In this document: positions 53,406 through 62,042 of the stretch, piece after piece | How the letters are laid out: each line of letters opens with the position of its first letter | How positions within the stretch are numbered: position 1 is the first letter of the stretch | Origin: Polyangiaceae bacterium | GTDB lineage: Bacteria; Myxococcota_A; Polyangia; Polyangiales; Polyangiaceae | NCBI GenBank assembly: GCA_016719945.1 | Contig: JADJYE010000034.1 | Location: forward strand, 68,744 to 132,743 | Direction of reading: 5' to 3' | Length of the DNA stretch: 64,000 bases | The notes under the pieces: model-generated | What the model was told of the DNA's origin: nothing | Databases searched by the model: none | What the model saw: the letters and a program-made list of their open reading frames with translations, nothing else | Program-made: the position numbers and the translations under genes

Positions 53406-54002
53406 ATGTTCGATCAGGTCGAGCTGGATCGCGAGTTCTTCGCAGCCCTGGGGCGGGTGGACGCAAAGATCGCGGGGGCGGTGCGTGATGACGGATGCGG
53501 GAGGTGCGGCGGACGGCTCCACCGCGGGGACTACGCTCGGAAGCCGCGCGGAGCGCTGATCGCGGCGGCGGGCGAGGCGCTGGTCGTGCGGTTCAGCTTC
53601 TGCTGCGGTCGCGAGGGGTGCCGGCGCAGGACGACGCCCCCTTCGCTGCGGTTCCTCGGTCGACGGGTCTACCTCGAGGCCGCCGTGCTGGTGGCGAGCG
53701 TGATCGCGGCGATTCGCGGAGCAGGGCGCGGGACGGGGCGTGAGGTCGGGGTTCCGCCGCGCACGCTCGGACGGTGGCTCGGCTGGTGGCGAGGCGCGTT
53801 TCTCAAGACCGTCGAGTTCGTCACCCTGGCCGCCGCGCTCGGGTTGGGCACGACCGCGGCGCGCGAGGCGATGCCCGCGGCGCTGTGGGCCGCGTCGCCG
53901 GGGTCGGCGGCAGACGAGACCGTCGGCTGGATCGCGCGGCGGCTCGCTCCGCTGACCACGAGCGCGGTGGTTCGATCGTCGGTTCTGAGGGCCGTCCTGT
54001 GA
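53406..54002 (+). CDS. Zinc-ribbon protein of the transposon
   Basis: A 198-residue protein. Cys pairs CGRC and CCGREGC with a His-rich link (LHRGDYARKP) fit a zinc ribbon; after FLGRRVYLEAAVLVASVIAAI there is an HTH-like segment (GVPPRTLGRWLGWWRGAFL). It therefore looks like a DNA-binding accessory protein, perhaps for end or target recognition. It lies between the left end and the transposase. The exact family is not recognised with certainty. Confidence 0.6.
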   Translation: MFDQVELDREFFAALGRVDAKIAGAVRDDGCGRCGGRLHRGDYARKPRGALIAAAGEALVVRFSFCCGREGCRRRTTPPSLRFLGRRVYLEAAVLVASVIAAIRGAGRGTGREVGVPPRTLGRWLGWWRGAFLKTVEFVTLAAALGLGTTAAREAMPAALWAASPGSAADETVGWIARRLAPLTTSAVVRSSVLRAVL

Positions 54003-54103
54003 CTGCGCGGCTCGCGCAGAAGATGGCATAGCCGCGGTTTCGCTCGTCGCGCGTAGGGTCTCCCGGCGCGTGACGATTGCACGTCGCCGCGGAGGTGACC
54101 GCT

Positions 54104-55561
54104 ATGGGTCAGGACGACGGCGCGCCTATGCGCGTCCGATGGGCGCGGTTGCGCCTGCAGATCATTGGCACTTTGCTGGCCTCACCGCCCGAGGACGGCG
54201 AGCTCGCCACGCGAATCGCCGAGCTCGCGGGACGCACGTGGAAGCACCCGACGATCGACGGCTCGGTGCAGTACTCGGCCAAGACCATCGAGCGTTGGTA
54301 CTACACCGCTCGCGGCGAGCAGGATCCCTTCCGCGCGCTGGAGCGCAAGGTCCCCAAGCACGCCGGCACCCACCCAGCGATCGGAGACGCCCTCGCGGAG
54401 GCGCTCCGCGCGCAGCATCGCGCTCATCCCCGGTGGAGCTACCAGCTCCACCACGACAACATCGTCGCGCTCGGGCGAGAGGACCCGCGGCTCGGCATCG
54501 TGCCCGCGTACGTGACCGTGCGTCGCTTCATGCAGGGCGACGGCCTGCTGCGCTTCCGGCGGAGGAAACGACGAGACGACGACGCGTTCGTCCCGCGCGA
54601 GATGCGCTCCTACGAGGTGATGCACGTCCACGGCCTCTGGCACCTCGACTTTCACGAGGGGTCGCGTGCCGTACCCACCGCGGACGGCGTGATGACCAAG
54701 CCCAAGCTGCTCGGCATCATCGACGACCACTCGCGCCTCTGCTGTCACCTGCAATGGTACCTCGACGAGACCGCCGAGGCGCTCATTCACGGCTTCTGCC
54801 AGGCCCTGCAGAAGCGCGGCCTTCCACGCGCTCTGCTCACCGACAACGGCTCGGCGATGCTCGCCGCGGAGACGACCGAGGGGCTTGAGCGGCTCGGCAT
54901 CACGCACCACACGACGCTCCCTGCGACGCCCGAGCAAAACGGCAAACAAGAGTCGTTCTGGGGCCAGATCGAGGGCCGCCTTCTGCCCATGCTCGAGGGC
55001 GAGCCCGCCCTGACCCTCGACCTGCTCAACACCGCGACGCAAGCTTGGGTCGAGCAGGAGTACCACCGCGCCAAGCATCGCGAGATCGGCGAAGCCCCCC
55101 TCGACCGCTATATCCGCGCTCCCCAGGTCGGTCGGCCCTGCCCCAGCTCGGACGCCTTGCGCCGAGCCTTCAAGACCGAGATCACCCGCAAGCAGCGACG
55201 CAGCGACGGCACGGTCACCGTCGAGGGCGTGCGCTTCGAGGTGCCCAGCGCCTATCGCACCCTCCTGTCGCTGCGGCTCCGCGTCGCGAGGTGGGATCTC
55301 TCCTGTGTCGACCTCGTCGACCCGCGCGATGGTCGGCACCTGGCCGTGTTGCTGCCGCTCGACAAGGCGCGCCGCGCCGAGCGCGTGAGGGCTGCGCTCG
55401 CGCCCACGCCTCGCGACATCGGCCCGGCCGAGCCCGCCGGCATTGCGCCCCACCTGCGCGCGCTGATGGCCGAGTACGCCGCCACCGGCTTGCCGCCGGC
55501 CTTCATCCATCAAGACCCCTACCGGCGCGACGTCGACGACGCCGAGGAAGACCCGACATGA
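54104..55561 (+). CDS. DDE transposase (integrase core) of the transposon
   Basis: A 485-residue transposase. An N-terminal helical region (about 1-150) probably binds the ends; the rve integrase core has the catalytic triad Asp182 (WHLDFHEGS), Asp247 (LLTDNGS) and Glu283 (KQESFWGQ), with 35 residues between the second and third, the classic D35E spacing. A beta-barrel-like C-terminal part (about 370-450) follows. ATG 54104 has GGAGG just upstream and is preferred over TTG 54077. The stop overlaps an ATG as ATGA, the natural start of the ATPase gene. Confidence 0.85.
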   Translation: MGQDDGAPMRVRWARLRLQIIGTLLASPPEDGELATRIAELAGRTWKHPTIDGSVQYSAKTIERWYYTARGEQDPFRALERKVPKHAGTHPAIGDALAEALRAQHRAHPRWSYQLHHDNIVALGREDPRLGIVPAYVTVRRFMQGDGLLRFRRRKRRDDDAFVPREMRSYEVMHVHGLWHLDFHEGSRAVPTADGVMTKPKLLGIIDDHSRLCCHLQWYLDETAEALIHGFCQALQKRGLPRALLTDNGSAMLAAETTEGLERLGITHHTTLPATPEQNGKQESFWGQIEGRLLPMLEGEPALTLDLLNTATQAWVEQEYHRAKHREIGEAPLDRYIRAPQVGRPCPSSDALRRAFKTEITRKQRRSDGTVTVEGVRFEVPSAYRTLLSLRLRVARWDLSCVDLVDPRDGRHLAVLLPLDKARRAERVRAALAPTPRDIGPAEPAGIAPHLRALMAEYAATGLPPAFIHQDPYRRDVDDAEEDPT

Positions 55562-55610
55562 GCACGCTCCTCTCCTCTACGGCCTCAAGTTCAATCCATT
55601 CCGCCCCGAT

Positions 55611-56387
55611 GTGCCCATCGACGCGCTCTACACCTCGCCCCAGATCGACAGCTTCCTACGACGCGTCGAGCTCGGCGTCGCCGACGGCGGCTTCGCCATG
55701 ATCACCGGCGAGCCCGGCACCGGAAAGAGCGTCGCCTTGCGCCTCCTCGCCGAGCGCCTTCGCGCCCTGCCCGATGTCCTCGTCGGCACGCTCGAGCATC
55801 CTCAGAGCCGCACCATGGACTTCTATCGAGAGCTCGGCGATCTCTTCGGTGTGCCCCTCGGGGCCCATAACCGGTGGGCTGGCTTCAAGGCCCTCCGCAG
55901 CCGATGGGCCGAGCACATCACCTCGACCCGCTGTCGCCCCGTCCTGATCATCGACGAGGCCCAGGAGACCCTCTCGACCGTGTTCAGCGAGCTGCGCACC
56001 CTCGCGAGCAAGGACCTCGACTCCAGGCAGCTGCTCTGCGTCGTCTTCGCCGGTGACACCCGTCTGCCTGAGCGACTCCGCTCGCAGGATCTGCTCCCGC
56101 TTGGCTCCCGCATCAGGCGACGCCTGCTGCTCGACTTCGCCTCGCGCGACGAGCTGCTGGCCTGCCTCGACCACCTGCTCGCGGCCGCTGGCAACCCATC
56201 CCTCATGACTACCGAGCTGAGGGCCACGCTCGCCGACCACGCCGCAGGCAACTTCCGGGTCATGATGAACCTCGCCGACGAGCTTCTCTCCGTCGCCGCC
56301 GACCGCGAGCTCGCCCGCCTCGACGAGAGGCTCTTCCTCGACGTCTTCACTCAGCAACCGAAGCCCAAGCCGGCCAAGAAGCGATGA
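55611..56387 (+). CDS. ExeA/TniB-like AAA ATPase of the transposon
   Basis: A 258-residue AAA+ ATPase: Walker A GEPGTGKS (33-40), Walker B VLIIDEAQ (Asp116, Glu117). The frame upstream of the GTG at 55611 codes LLYGLKFNPFRPDVP, which matches the usual N-terminus of the family (YGLxxNPF), but that part has no start codon, while the coupled ATG at 55558 is in another frame. A one-base indel near 55562-55575 would join them. It should select or activate target DNA for the transposase. Confidence 0.78.
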   Translation: MPIDALYTSPQIDSFLRRVELGVADGGFAMITGEPGTGKSVALRLLAERLRALPDVLVGTLEHPQSRTMDFYRELGDLFGVPLGAHNRWAGFKALRSRWAEHITSTRCRPVLIIDEAQETLSTVFSELRTLASKDLDSRQLLCVVFAGDTRLPERLRSQDLLPLGSRIRRRLLLDFASRDELLACLDHLLAAAGNPSLMTTELRATLADHAAGNFRVMMNLADELLSVAADRELARLDERLFLDVFTQQPKPKPAKKR

Positions 56388-56674
56388 CCCCCGTGCGGCC
56401 ATTGCTCCGCGCCGCCCCCGAGCTCGTCGTGGTCGACCTCGTCGACAACGCCCTCGCGGCGCTCGTGCTCGCCCTCACCCTCGAGCACCCATCGCTCGAG
56501 TCACCCGACGACCCCTGGACCTCCGGTCCTCCGACTCTCCGCCGCGCACACCGCCTGGTCCGTGCTGCGCTTCGCCTTCGCCTCGACCTCGACGTCTACC
56601 GCCTCGCGGTCGACCGCGCCCTGCGCATCCACCACGTGCTGCCCCGCGACCCGTCCGATGGTCCTCCGTTTTGA
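56384..56674 (+). CDS. Small protein of the transposon
   Basis: A 96-residue protein, Leu/Ala/Arg/Asp-rich and helical (LVDNALAALVLALTLEHP). ATG 56384 overlaps the ATPase stop as ATGA, which argues that it is a real gene of the element. No family recognised. Confidence 0.5.
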   Translation: MTPVRPLLRAAPELVVVDLVDNALAALVLALTLEHPSLESPDDPWTSGPPTLRRAHRLVRAALRLRLDLDVYRLAVDRALRIHHVLPRDPSDGPPF

Positions 56675-56729
56675 GGTCCCTCGATCTACTTGATCGCGGC
56701 GCCCTCAAACTACGGGAGCACGCTCAGTC

Positions 56730-57230
56730 TTGCCGAAGCGATTCGCCAAGTACGGACTCACACTACATCCGGAGAAGACGAAGCTCGTCGCCTTCGAGCG
56801 ACCAGACCGTCCCTACCGGACCGATCGCGACGACGGTCCGGGACCCCTGCGCCCTGGAACCTTCGACTTCCTCGGCTTCACCATCCACTGGGGCAAGGGC
56901 CTCGATGGGAAGTGGCTGGTACAGACACGAACATCCAAGAGCCGCTTCCAGCGCACGCTGAAGGCCATCGCGACGTGGTGCCAGATGCATCGTCACCACG
57001 CCATCGGTGATCAGCAGCGCGCGCTGAACCAGAAGCTTCGTGGCCACTACGCCTACTTCGGGAGGCGTGGGAACTCCGGACGCCTCTGGGACGTGTACGC
57101 ACGCGCCGTTGGAACGTGGCGCAGGTGGTTATCACGTCGATCGCATAGAGCGCAGATCACCTGGTCCGCGATGACACGGCTGCTCGAGCGGTATCCGCTC
57201 GCTCGGCCCAGAGCAAGGATCGTCTCGTAG
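56730..57230 (+). pseudogene. Group II intron reverse transcriptase, 3' part (copy 1)
   Basis: Continues the RT after the transposon: LPKRFAKYGLTLHPEKTKLV (end of RT), FDFLGFTIHWGKG, and the maturase (X) region HYAYFGRRGNSGRLW and WLSRRS with RLLERYPLARPRARI. No DNA-endonuclease (HNH) domain follows. Frame intact to the stop at 57228-57230. Confidence 0.85.
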
Positions 57231-57247
57231 CGAATCCGCCGCACGAG

Positions 57248-57316
57248 GAGCCGGATGCGGTAGTCCCGCACGTCCGGATCTGTGGGCCCCGGGAAGAATT
57301 CCCGGGGCTACCCGAC
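57248..57316 (+). ncRNA. Group II intron domains V and VI (copy 1)
   Basis: Domain V: 57248 to about 57282, stem arms CCGGATGCGG and CCGCACGTCCGG with the AGC triad at its base. Domain VI: a stem CCCCGGGAA-GAA-TTCCCGGGG, then CTACCCGAC at the intron end. The same units occur at about 61953-62020 in copy 2. Confidence 0.85.
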
Positions 57317-57865
57317 CTCCTGTGCGTCCTGCCAAGCCCTGAACTGGAGGAAGCGATGTAGCCCAGACAACGCGGAAACCAACTGTCGTGTCCCAGCGGG
57401 TTGAAATCCCGTCCGACCAAACGGCGCCGAAAGTCGGAAGCGAGTCTTGCGCGGTCGTAGGCAGCACACGGGCGACCGTGACCGCGAAGCGTAGACAGCG
57501 AGCGAGCAGGCTGTGTGATTGGGCCGCGTAATGTGAGAAGTGACGAGAGCCGACGGCCCGGGAGAAGCCGGAAGGCAGCATCGCGAGGAGCAGACTCAGG
57601 GCGCGAGCCCGGCGGCGTATGTCCTCGTGGTCTCGTCGCGGTCGTAGAGCAGGGCATGCAGCGAAGGGGACACCAGGGAACAGGAGAGATCCCACCTGCT
57701 GGACGAGGGCGACCTCGGACGAAGCACCGCGGCGACGCAAGGAAGCCCGGTGTGGCACGTGGGAAGTCGGAGCGCCGCGTACGAGCGACGACGTCGGGGA
57801 ACCGTCTCGAGGGACCCGACCGAGCAAAGGCGGCGCCGTGCAGTGGACCTGATCGAGGGGCTCAG

Positions 57866-58131
57866 ATGACCGAGACCGAGAGCTCGAACGACATCTCCAG
57901 GAGACTCGATCAGATAGCAAGAGCGGCGAGGGCGCGTCCCGGTGCCATCACCACGCTCGCGCACCACATCGACCTCGCGTGGCTGCGCGAGGCGCATCGA
58001 CGCACTCGGAAGGACGGGGCATGCGGTGTGGACGGACGGAGCAGTGGGGAGTACGCGATGAAGTTGGAGGACAACCTCCGATCGCTGCTCGACCGCGCGA
58101 AGTCGGGCACATACCGCGCGCCGCCCGTGCG
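57866..58131 (+). pseudogene. Group II intron reverse transcriptase, 5' part (copy 2)
   Basis: ATG 57866 opens the same RT start as copy 1 ([17 protein letters not shown]). The gene is cut after TYRAPPVR by the IS21-like element at 58132. The upstream intron RNA part (57322-57865) is nearly identical to copy 1. Confidence 0.85.
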
Positions 58132-58191
58132 TGCTGAGCGACAACTACACCTCCCCAGCGACGACAACTACATCGCCCCATCCTTGGAGGC

Positions 58192-59784
58192 ATGACTCGT
58201 CGGCCGGGCGCCGGCCCTCCACAGGATGGAGAGGCAGGCAGCTTGCGACCGGTGAGCGACGCTCAAGCGAGGAAACTGATGGAGGAGATGAGCAAGCACG
58301 GCCGAATCGGCGACGCCGCGATGAAGGCCGGGATGGATCGGAAGACGGCGCGCAGGTATGTGCAGGCTGGGAAGCTACCTTCGGAGATGGTGGCGCCCCG
58401 GGCCTGGAGGACGCGCGAGGACCCGTTTGCGGAGGACTGGGCTGAGGTCGTCGCGCTTCTTGAGGCGACGCCCGAGCTCGAGGCGAAGACCATCTTCGAG
58501 GTGCTCGAGGAGCGCCACCCCGGGCGCTACGAGGCCGGGCAACTTCGGACGCTGCAGCGGCACGTGCGCCAATGGCGCGCGGAGCACGGGCCGGACCGCG
58601 AGGTCGTGCTCGCGCAGCAACACCGTCCTGGCGAGGCGAGCCAGGTGGACTTCACGTGGGCGACGTCGCTCGGCGTCACCATCATGGGCGCGCTGTTCGT
58701 TCACATGCTGTGCGTTTTCACGCTGCCGTTCTCGAATTGGCAGTGGGCGTCGGTCTGCCTGAGCGAGTCGCTGTCCGCGCTTCGGCGCGGCGTGCAAGCG
58801 GCCCTGTTTCAGCTCGGCCGCGTGCCGGCCTTCAACCAGACCGACAACTCGACCGCGGCGACGCACCGCATTCCGGATGGCAAGAGCGTGGAGGCGGACG
58901 GCGGGAAGCGGCCGTTCAACGAGGAGTACCTCGCGCTGATGCGGCACTTCGGGATGACCGCAAGGACGACAGCCATCGGCGCAAAGGAGCAGAATGGAGA
59001 TGTCGAGGCGAGCAACGGGGCCATCAAGCGTCGACTCGAGCAAGCGCTGCTCGTTCGAGGCCATCGCGACTTCGAGAGCGTCAGCGCTTGGGAGGAATTC
59101 GTGCAGCTCACGCTGCGCAAGGCCAACGAGCGCCGCGGACGCCGTGTCGCCGATGAGCTCCGCGGCGATGCGGCCTCTCGTCGTCGCGAGGCTGGCGGAG
59201 TTCACCGAGGAGGACGTGACCGTCTCCGGAGTGGAGCACCATCCGCATCAGACACAACTCGTACTCGGTGCCCTCTCGACTCATCGAGCAGACGGTGCGC
59301 GTTCGACTGTTCGAGGACCGCATCGAGGTCTGGTTCGCGGACAAGCTGCAGCTCAGCTGCGAGCGTCTGCGTGGCCGAAACCAGCGCCGCGTTGACTACC
59401 GACACATCATTTGGTCGCTGATCTCAAAGCCCGGCGGCTTCGCGCGGTACGTCTACCGCGACGAGATGTTCCCGTCGCTGGTGTTCCGCCGCGCGTACGA
59501 CGCAATTCAAACTCCGCACCATGGAACAAAGGGTGACCTCGAGTATCTGCGGATCCTCCATCTCGCAGCGAGCACCGTAGAGGCCGACGTCGCAGCGGCG
59601 CTCGAGTCTCCTCGCGGAGAGCGCAGCGGTCTCGAGCGACGCCGTGAGGGCGATTGTGTCGACGGCAAGGAGACCCGAGATTCCAGCCCTTTCGCGACCC
59701 GACCCCGACGTCGACGAGTACGACTCGCTGCTCGGCGACGGCGTGCTCGAGGAGACCCACCAGCTTCGTGAGGTCGGCACGTGA
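58192..59784 (+). pseudogene. istA: IstA-type transposase, frameshifted
   Basis: An IS21 transposase with an N-terminal HTH (AAMKAGMDRKTARRYV) and the DDE core: GEASQVDFTW, FNQTDNSTAATH and EQNGDVEASNGA. The frame breaks near 59150, again before 59268 and at about 59605; resolved, the end reads DEYDSLLGDGVLEETHQL and stops at 59782-59784. ATG 58192 is very close to GGAGG; GTG 58252 (VSDAQARKLMEEM) is another start. Confidence 0.8.
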
Positions 59785-60594
59785 CGACGACGACGACTAC
59801 GGCGCCGCCGCCTCCCACTCCTGCCGAGTCGCTGGCGATTCTGCTTCGCTCGCTCAAGCTGCCGACGTTTGCGCGCGTGGCAGCCGACGTGGCGCAGAAG
59901 GCAGAGCGAGAGGCATGGTCCTTCGGACAGTACCTTCACCATCTCGCCGAGCTCGAGGTCGAGGAGCGTCGGCGCCGCCGCATCGAGCGCTACCTTCGGG
60001 ACTCGGACTTGCCGGCCGAAAAGACGCTCGCGACCCTCGAGCGTCAGAAGCTCCCGGCGAAGGTACAGAAGCAGCTGCCCACCCTGTGAGGGGGGCTTTG
60101 TCGACCGTGGCGACAACCTCCTCGCGTTCGGTCTGCCCGGGCGCGGCAAGTCGCACCTCGTCTGCGCCATCGGTCACGAGCTGGTCAGGCGCGGTCGCCG
60201 CGTGCTGTTCACCCCGACGTACGCGCTCGTGCAGCGCCTGCTCGCGGCGAAGCGTGACCTTCGACTCGAGAAGGAGCTCGCGACCCTGGACGGCTTCGAC
60301 GCCGTCATCCTCGACGACATCGGCTACGTCCAGCAGAACCGCGACGAAATGGAGGTCCTCTTCACGTTCCTCTCCGAGCGCTACGAGCGCAAGACCGTCA
60401 TCATCACGAGCAACCTCGTCTTCAGCGAGTGGGACCGCATCTTCAAGGACCCGATGACGACGGCGGCGGCCATCGACAGGCTCGTGCACCACTCCGTGAT
60501 CATCGAGATGACCGGGCCGAGCATCCGCAACGAGGCCGCAAAAAGCGAGGAGACCCGCCGACGACAACTACGTCCGCGTCCACGACACCGATGA
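59781..60594 (+). pseudogene. istB: IstB-type ATPase, frameshifted
   Basis: IS21 helper ATPase. GTG 59781 overlaps the istA stop. The N-terminal piece (SLAILLRSLKLPTFARVAAD) runs to a stop at 60087-60089, where one missing C breaks the frame (LPTL, then CEGG). The rest has Walker A GLPGRGKSH and Walker B VILDDIGY and ends at 60594. Confidence 0.82.
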
Positions 60595-60874
60595 AGAACG
60601 AACGATCCGAGCAGCCGGAGGACCGAGCATGAAACTTGTGCGCCACCGCAGAAACGCCGACACGAACTCGTCAGGTCGTCGCGCTCGGTCGTCGTCTCGG
60701 GGCGCTAAAGCCCGAGCGGGCATGCCGCGAGGAGCGCGGTGAAGCGTTGGGATCAGATTCAGATCATGGAGGCGATGAACGAGAAACGACGACGACAACT
60801 ACCCCGAGTCAAGGACGAACACGATGGGGGAGATGTAATTGACGTCAATGGGTGGATGTAATTGACGCCGGCCA

Positions 60875-61935
60875 CGGCGCCGCGTCCACATCCCGAAGGA
60901 CGGAGGAGACGCGACCTCTCAGGATCCCGACGTTCGAGGACAAGGTGCTGCAGCGCGCAGTCGCGATGCTGTTGGAGGCCGTCTACGAGCAGGACTTTCT
61001 GGACTGCTCGTTCGGCTTCCGTCCCGGGCGCTCGGCGCAACAAGCGCTGAGCGTCCTTCAAACGGCGGCGGTGAACAGTGCGGGTGGGTGGGCAATCGAG
61101 GTCGACATCCGGAAGTTCTTCGACAGCGTCGATCATGCGGTGCTGAGGGAAGTGCTTCGCCGGCGAGTGCGAGATGGCGTGATCCTGCGCCTGATCGGAA
61201 AGTGGCTCAACGCAGGCGTGCTGGAGGACGGCGCGGTGAAGCGCCTCAACTCTGTGACGCCTCAAGGAGGAGGTAATCGCCGATGCTGGCGAACATCCTG
61301 CTCCACGAGGTGCTCGACGCGTGGTTCCAGGACGAGGTGAAGCCCCGGCTGCGAGGTCAGGGCACGCTCGTTCGCTACGCGGACGACGCCGTGATGATGT
61401 TCTCGACGGAAGTCGACGCGAAGCGTGTGTTCGACGTCTTGCCGAAGCGATTCGCCAAGTACGGACTCACACACATCCGGAGAAGACGAAGCTCGTCGCC
61501 TTCGAGCGACCAGACCGTCCCCGGACCGATCGCGACGACGGTCCGGGACCCCGCGCCCTGGAACCTTCGACTTCCTCGGCTTCACCATCCACTGGGGCAA
61601 GGGCCTCGATGGCGAGTGGCTGGTACAGACACGAACATCCAAGAAACCGCTTCCAAGCACGCTGAAGCCATCGCGACGTGGTGCCAGATGCATCGTCACC
61701 ACGCCATCGGTGATCAGGCGCGCGACCCTGAAGCAGAAGCTTCGTGGCCACTACGCCTACTTCGGGAGGCGTGGGAACTCCCGGACGCCTCTGGGACGTG
61801 TACGCACGCGCCGTTGGAACGTGGCGCAGGTGGTTATCACGTCGATCGCCAGAGCGCAGATCACCTGGTCCGCGATGACACGGCTGCTCGGAGCGGTATC
61901 CGCTCGCTCGGCCCAGCAAACGGATCGTCTCGTAG
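60875..61935 (+). pseudogene. Group II intron reverse transcriptase, 3' part (copy 2)
   Basis: Resumes at RRVHIPKD and carries [46 protein letters not shown], then after a frameshift at about 61262 [11 protein letters not shown] and YADDAVMM (about 61378). Further indels break the maturase part (61470-61900). The stop would be TAG at 61933. Confidence 0.8.
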
Positions 61936-62042
61936 CGAATCCGCCGCACGAGGAGCCGGATGCGGTAGTCCCGCACGTCCGGATCTGTGGGGGCCCCGGA
62001 AAAGTTCCGGGCTACCCGACCTCTCGTCTCCTCTCCTCTCCC

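Larger units (their letters stand above)
53264..56726 (+). mobile_element. Four-gene DDE transposon with ExeA/TniB-like ATPase
   Basis: Boundaries come from comparison with the uninterrupted RT sequence in intron copy 2 (at about 61437). The element starts TGAGCG and ends CGCTCA, with inverted terminal repeats that share TGAGCG, then GT-AGTT and GAGGGC. The 3-bp target GTC is present on both sides (53261-53263 and 56727-56729). Four plus-strand genes lie inside: zinc-ribbon protein, DDE transposase, AAA ATPase and a small protein. The last three are coupled or overlapping. Confidence 0.85.
51897..57316 (+). mobile_element. Group II intron, copy 1 (interrupted by a transposon)
   Basis: Starts GTGCG at 51897 and ends with domains V-VI (57248-57316). 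Without the 3.46-kb insertion the intron is about 1.95 kb. Domain I carries an exon-binding loop (52257-52263, AGGAGAG) flanked by GGGA and TCCC, which pairs perfectly with the 7 exon bases just before the intron (51890-51896, CTCTCCT). The RT gene is in domain IV. The catalytic AGC is kept in domain V (GAGCCGGATGCGG), so this is not a class C intron of the terminator-seeking kind. Confidence 0.88.
58132..60874 (+). mobile_element. IS21-like element
   Basis: Ends TG/CA with imperfect inverted repeats. The left end has two 17-bp direct repeats (ACAACTACACCTCCCCA at 58141 and ACAACTACATCGCCCCA at 58164), spaced 23 bp; the right end has two inverted counterparts (about 60825-60842 and 60849-60865). 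This multiple-terminal-repeat layout and the istA-istB order are those of IS21. A target duplication of GCG (perhaps CGTGCG with a lost base) flanks it. Confidence 0.85.
57322..62020 (+). mobile_element. Group II intron, copy 2 (interrupted by an IS21-like element)
   Basis: Starts GTGCG at 57322, only 5 bases after the end of copy 1, and ends at 62020 after domains V-VI. It is interrupted at 58132-60874. The exon piece between copy 1 and copy 2 is CTCCT, and 5 of 7 bases before the start fit the exon-binding loop. The part right of the insertion carries many one-base indels. Confidence 0.85.

Noticed and set aside
53264..56726. Tn7-like or Tn5053-like transposon
   Set aside because: No TniQ, resolvase or TnsA gene and a 3-bp rather than 5-bp target repeat; kept as an unassigned family.
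51897..57316. Class C (terminator-seeking) intron
   Set aside because: Domain V has the AGC triad, and the upstream exon is a polypyrimidine run rather than a terminator hairpin.
60595..60874. Small gene after istB
   Set aside because: The frame at 60636-60842 has no ribosome site and reads through the terminal-repeat zone with a poly-Thr stretch.
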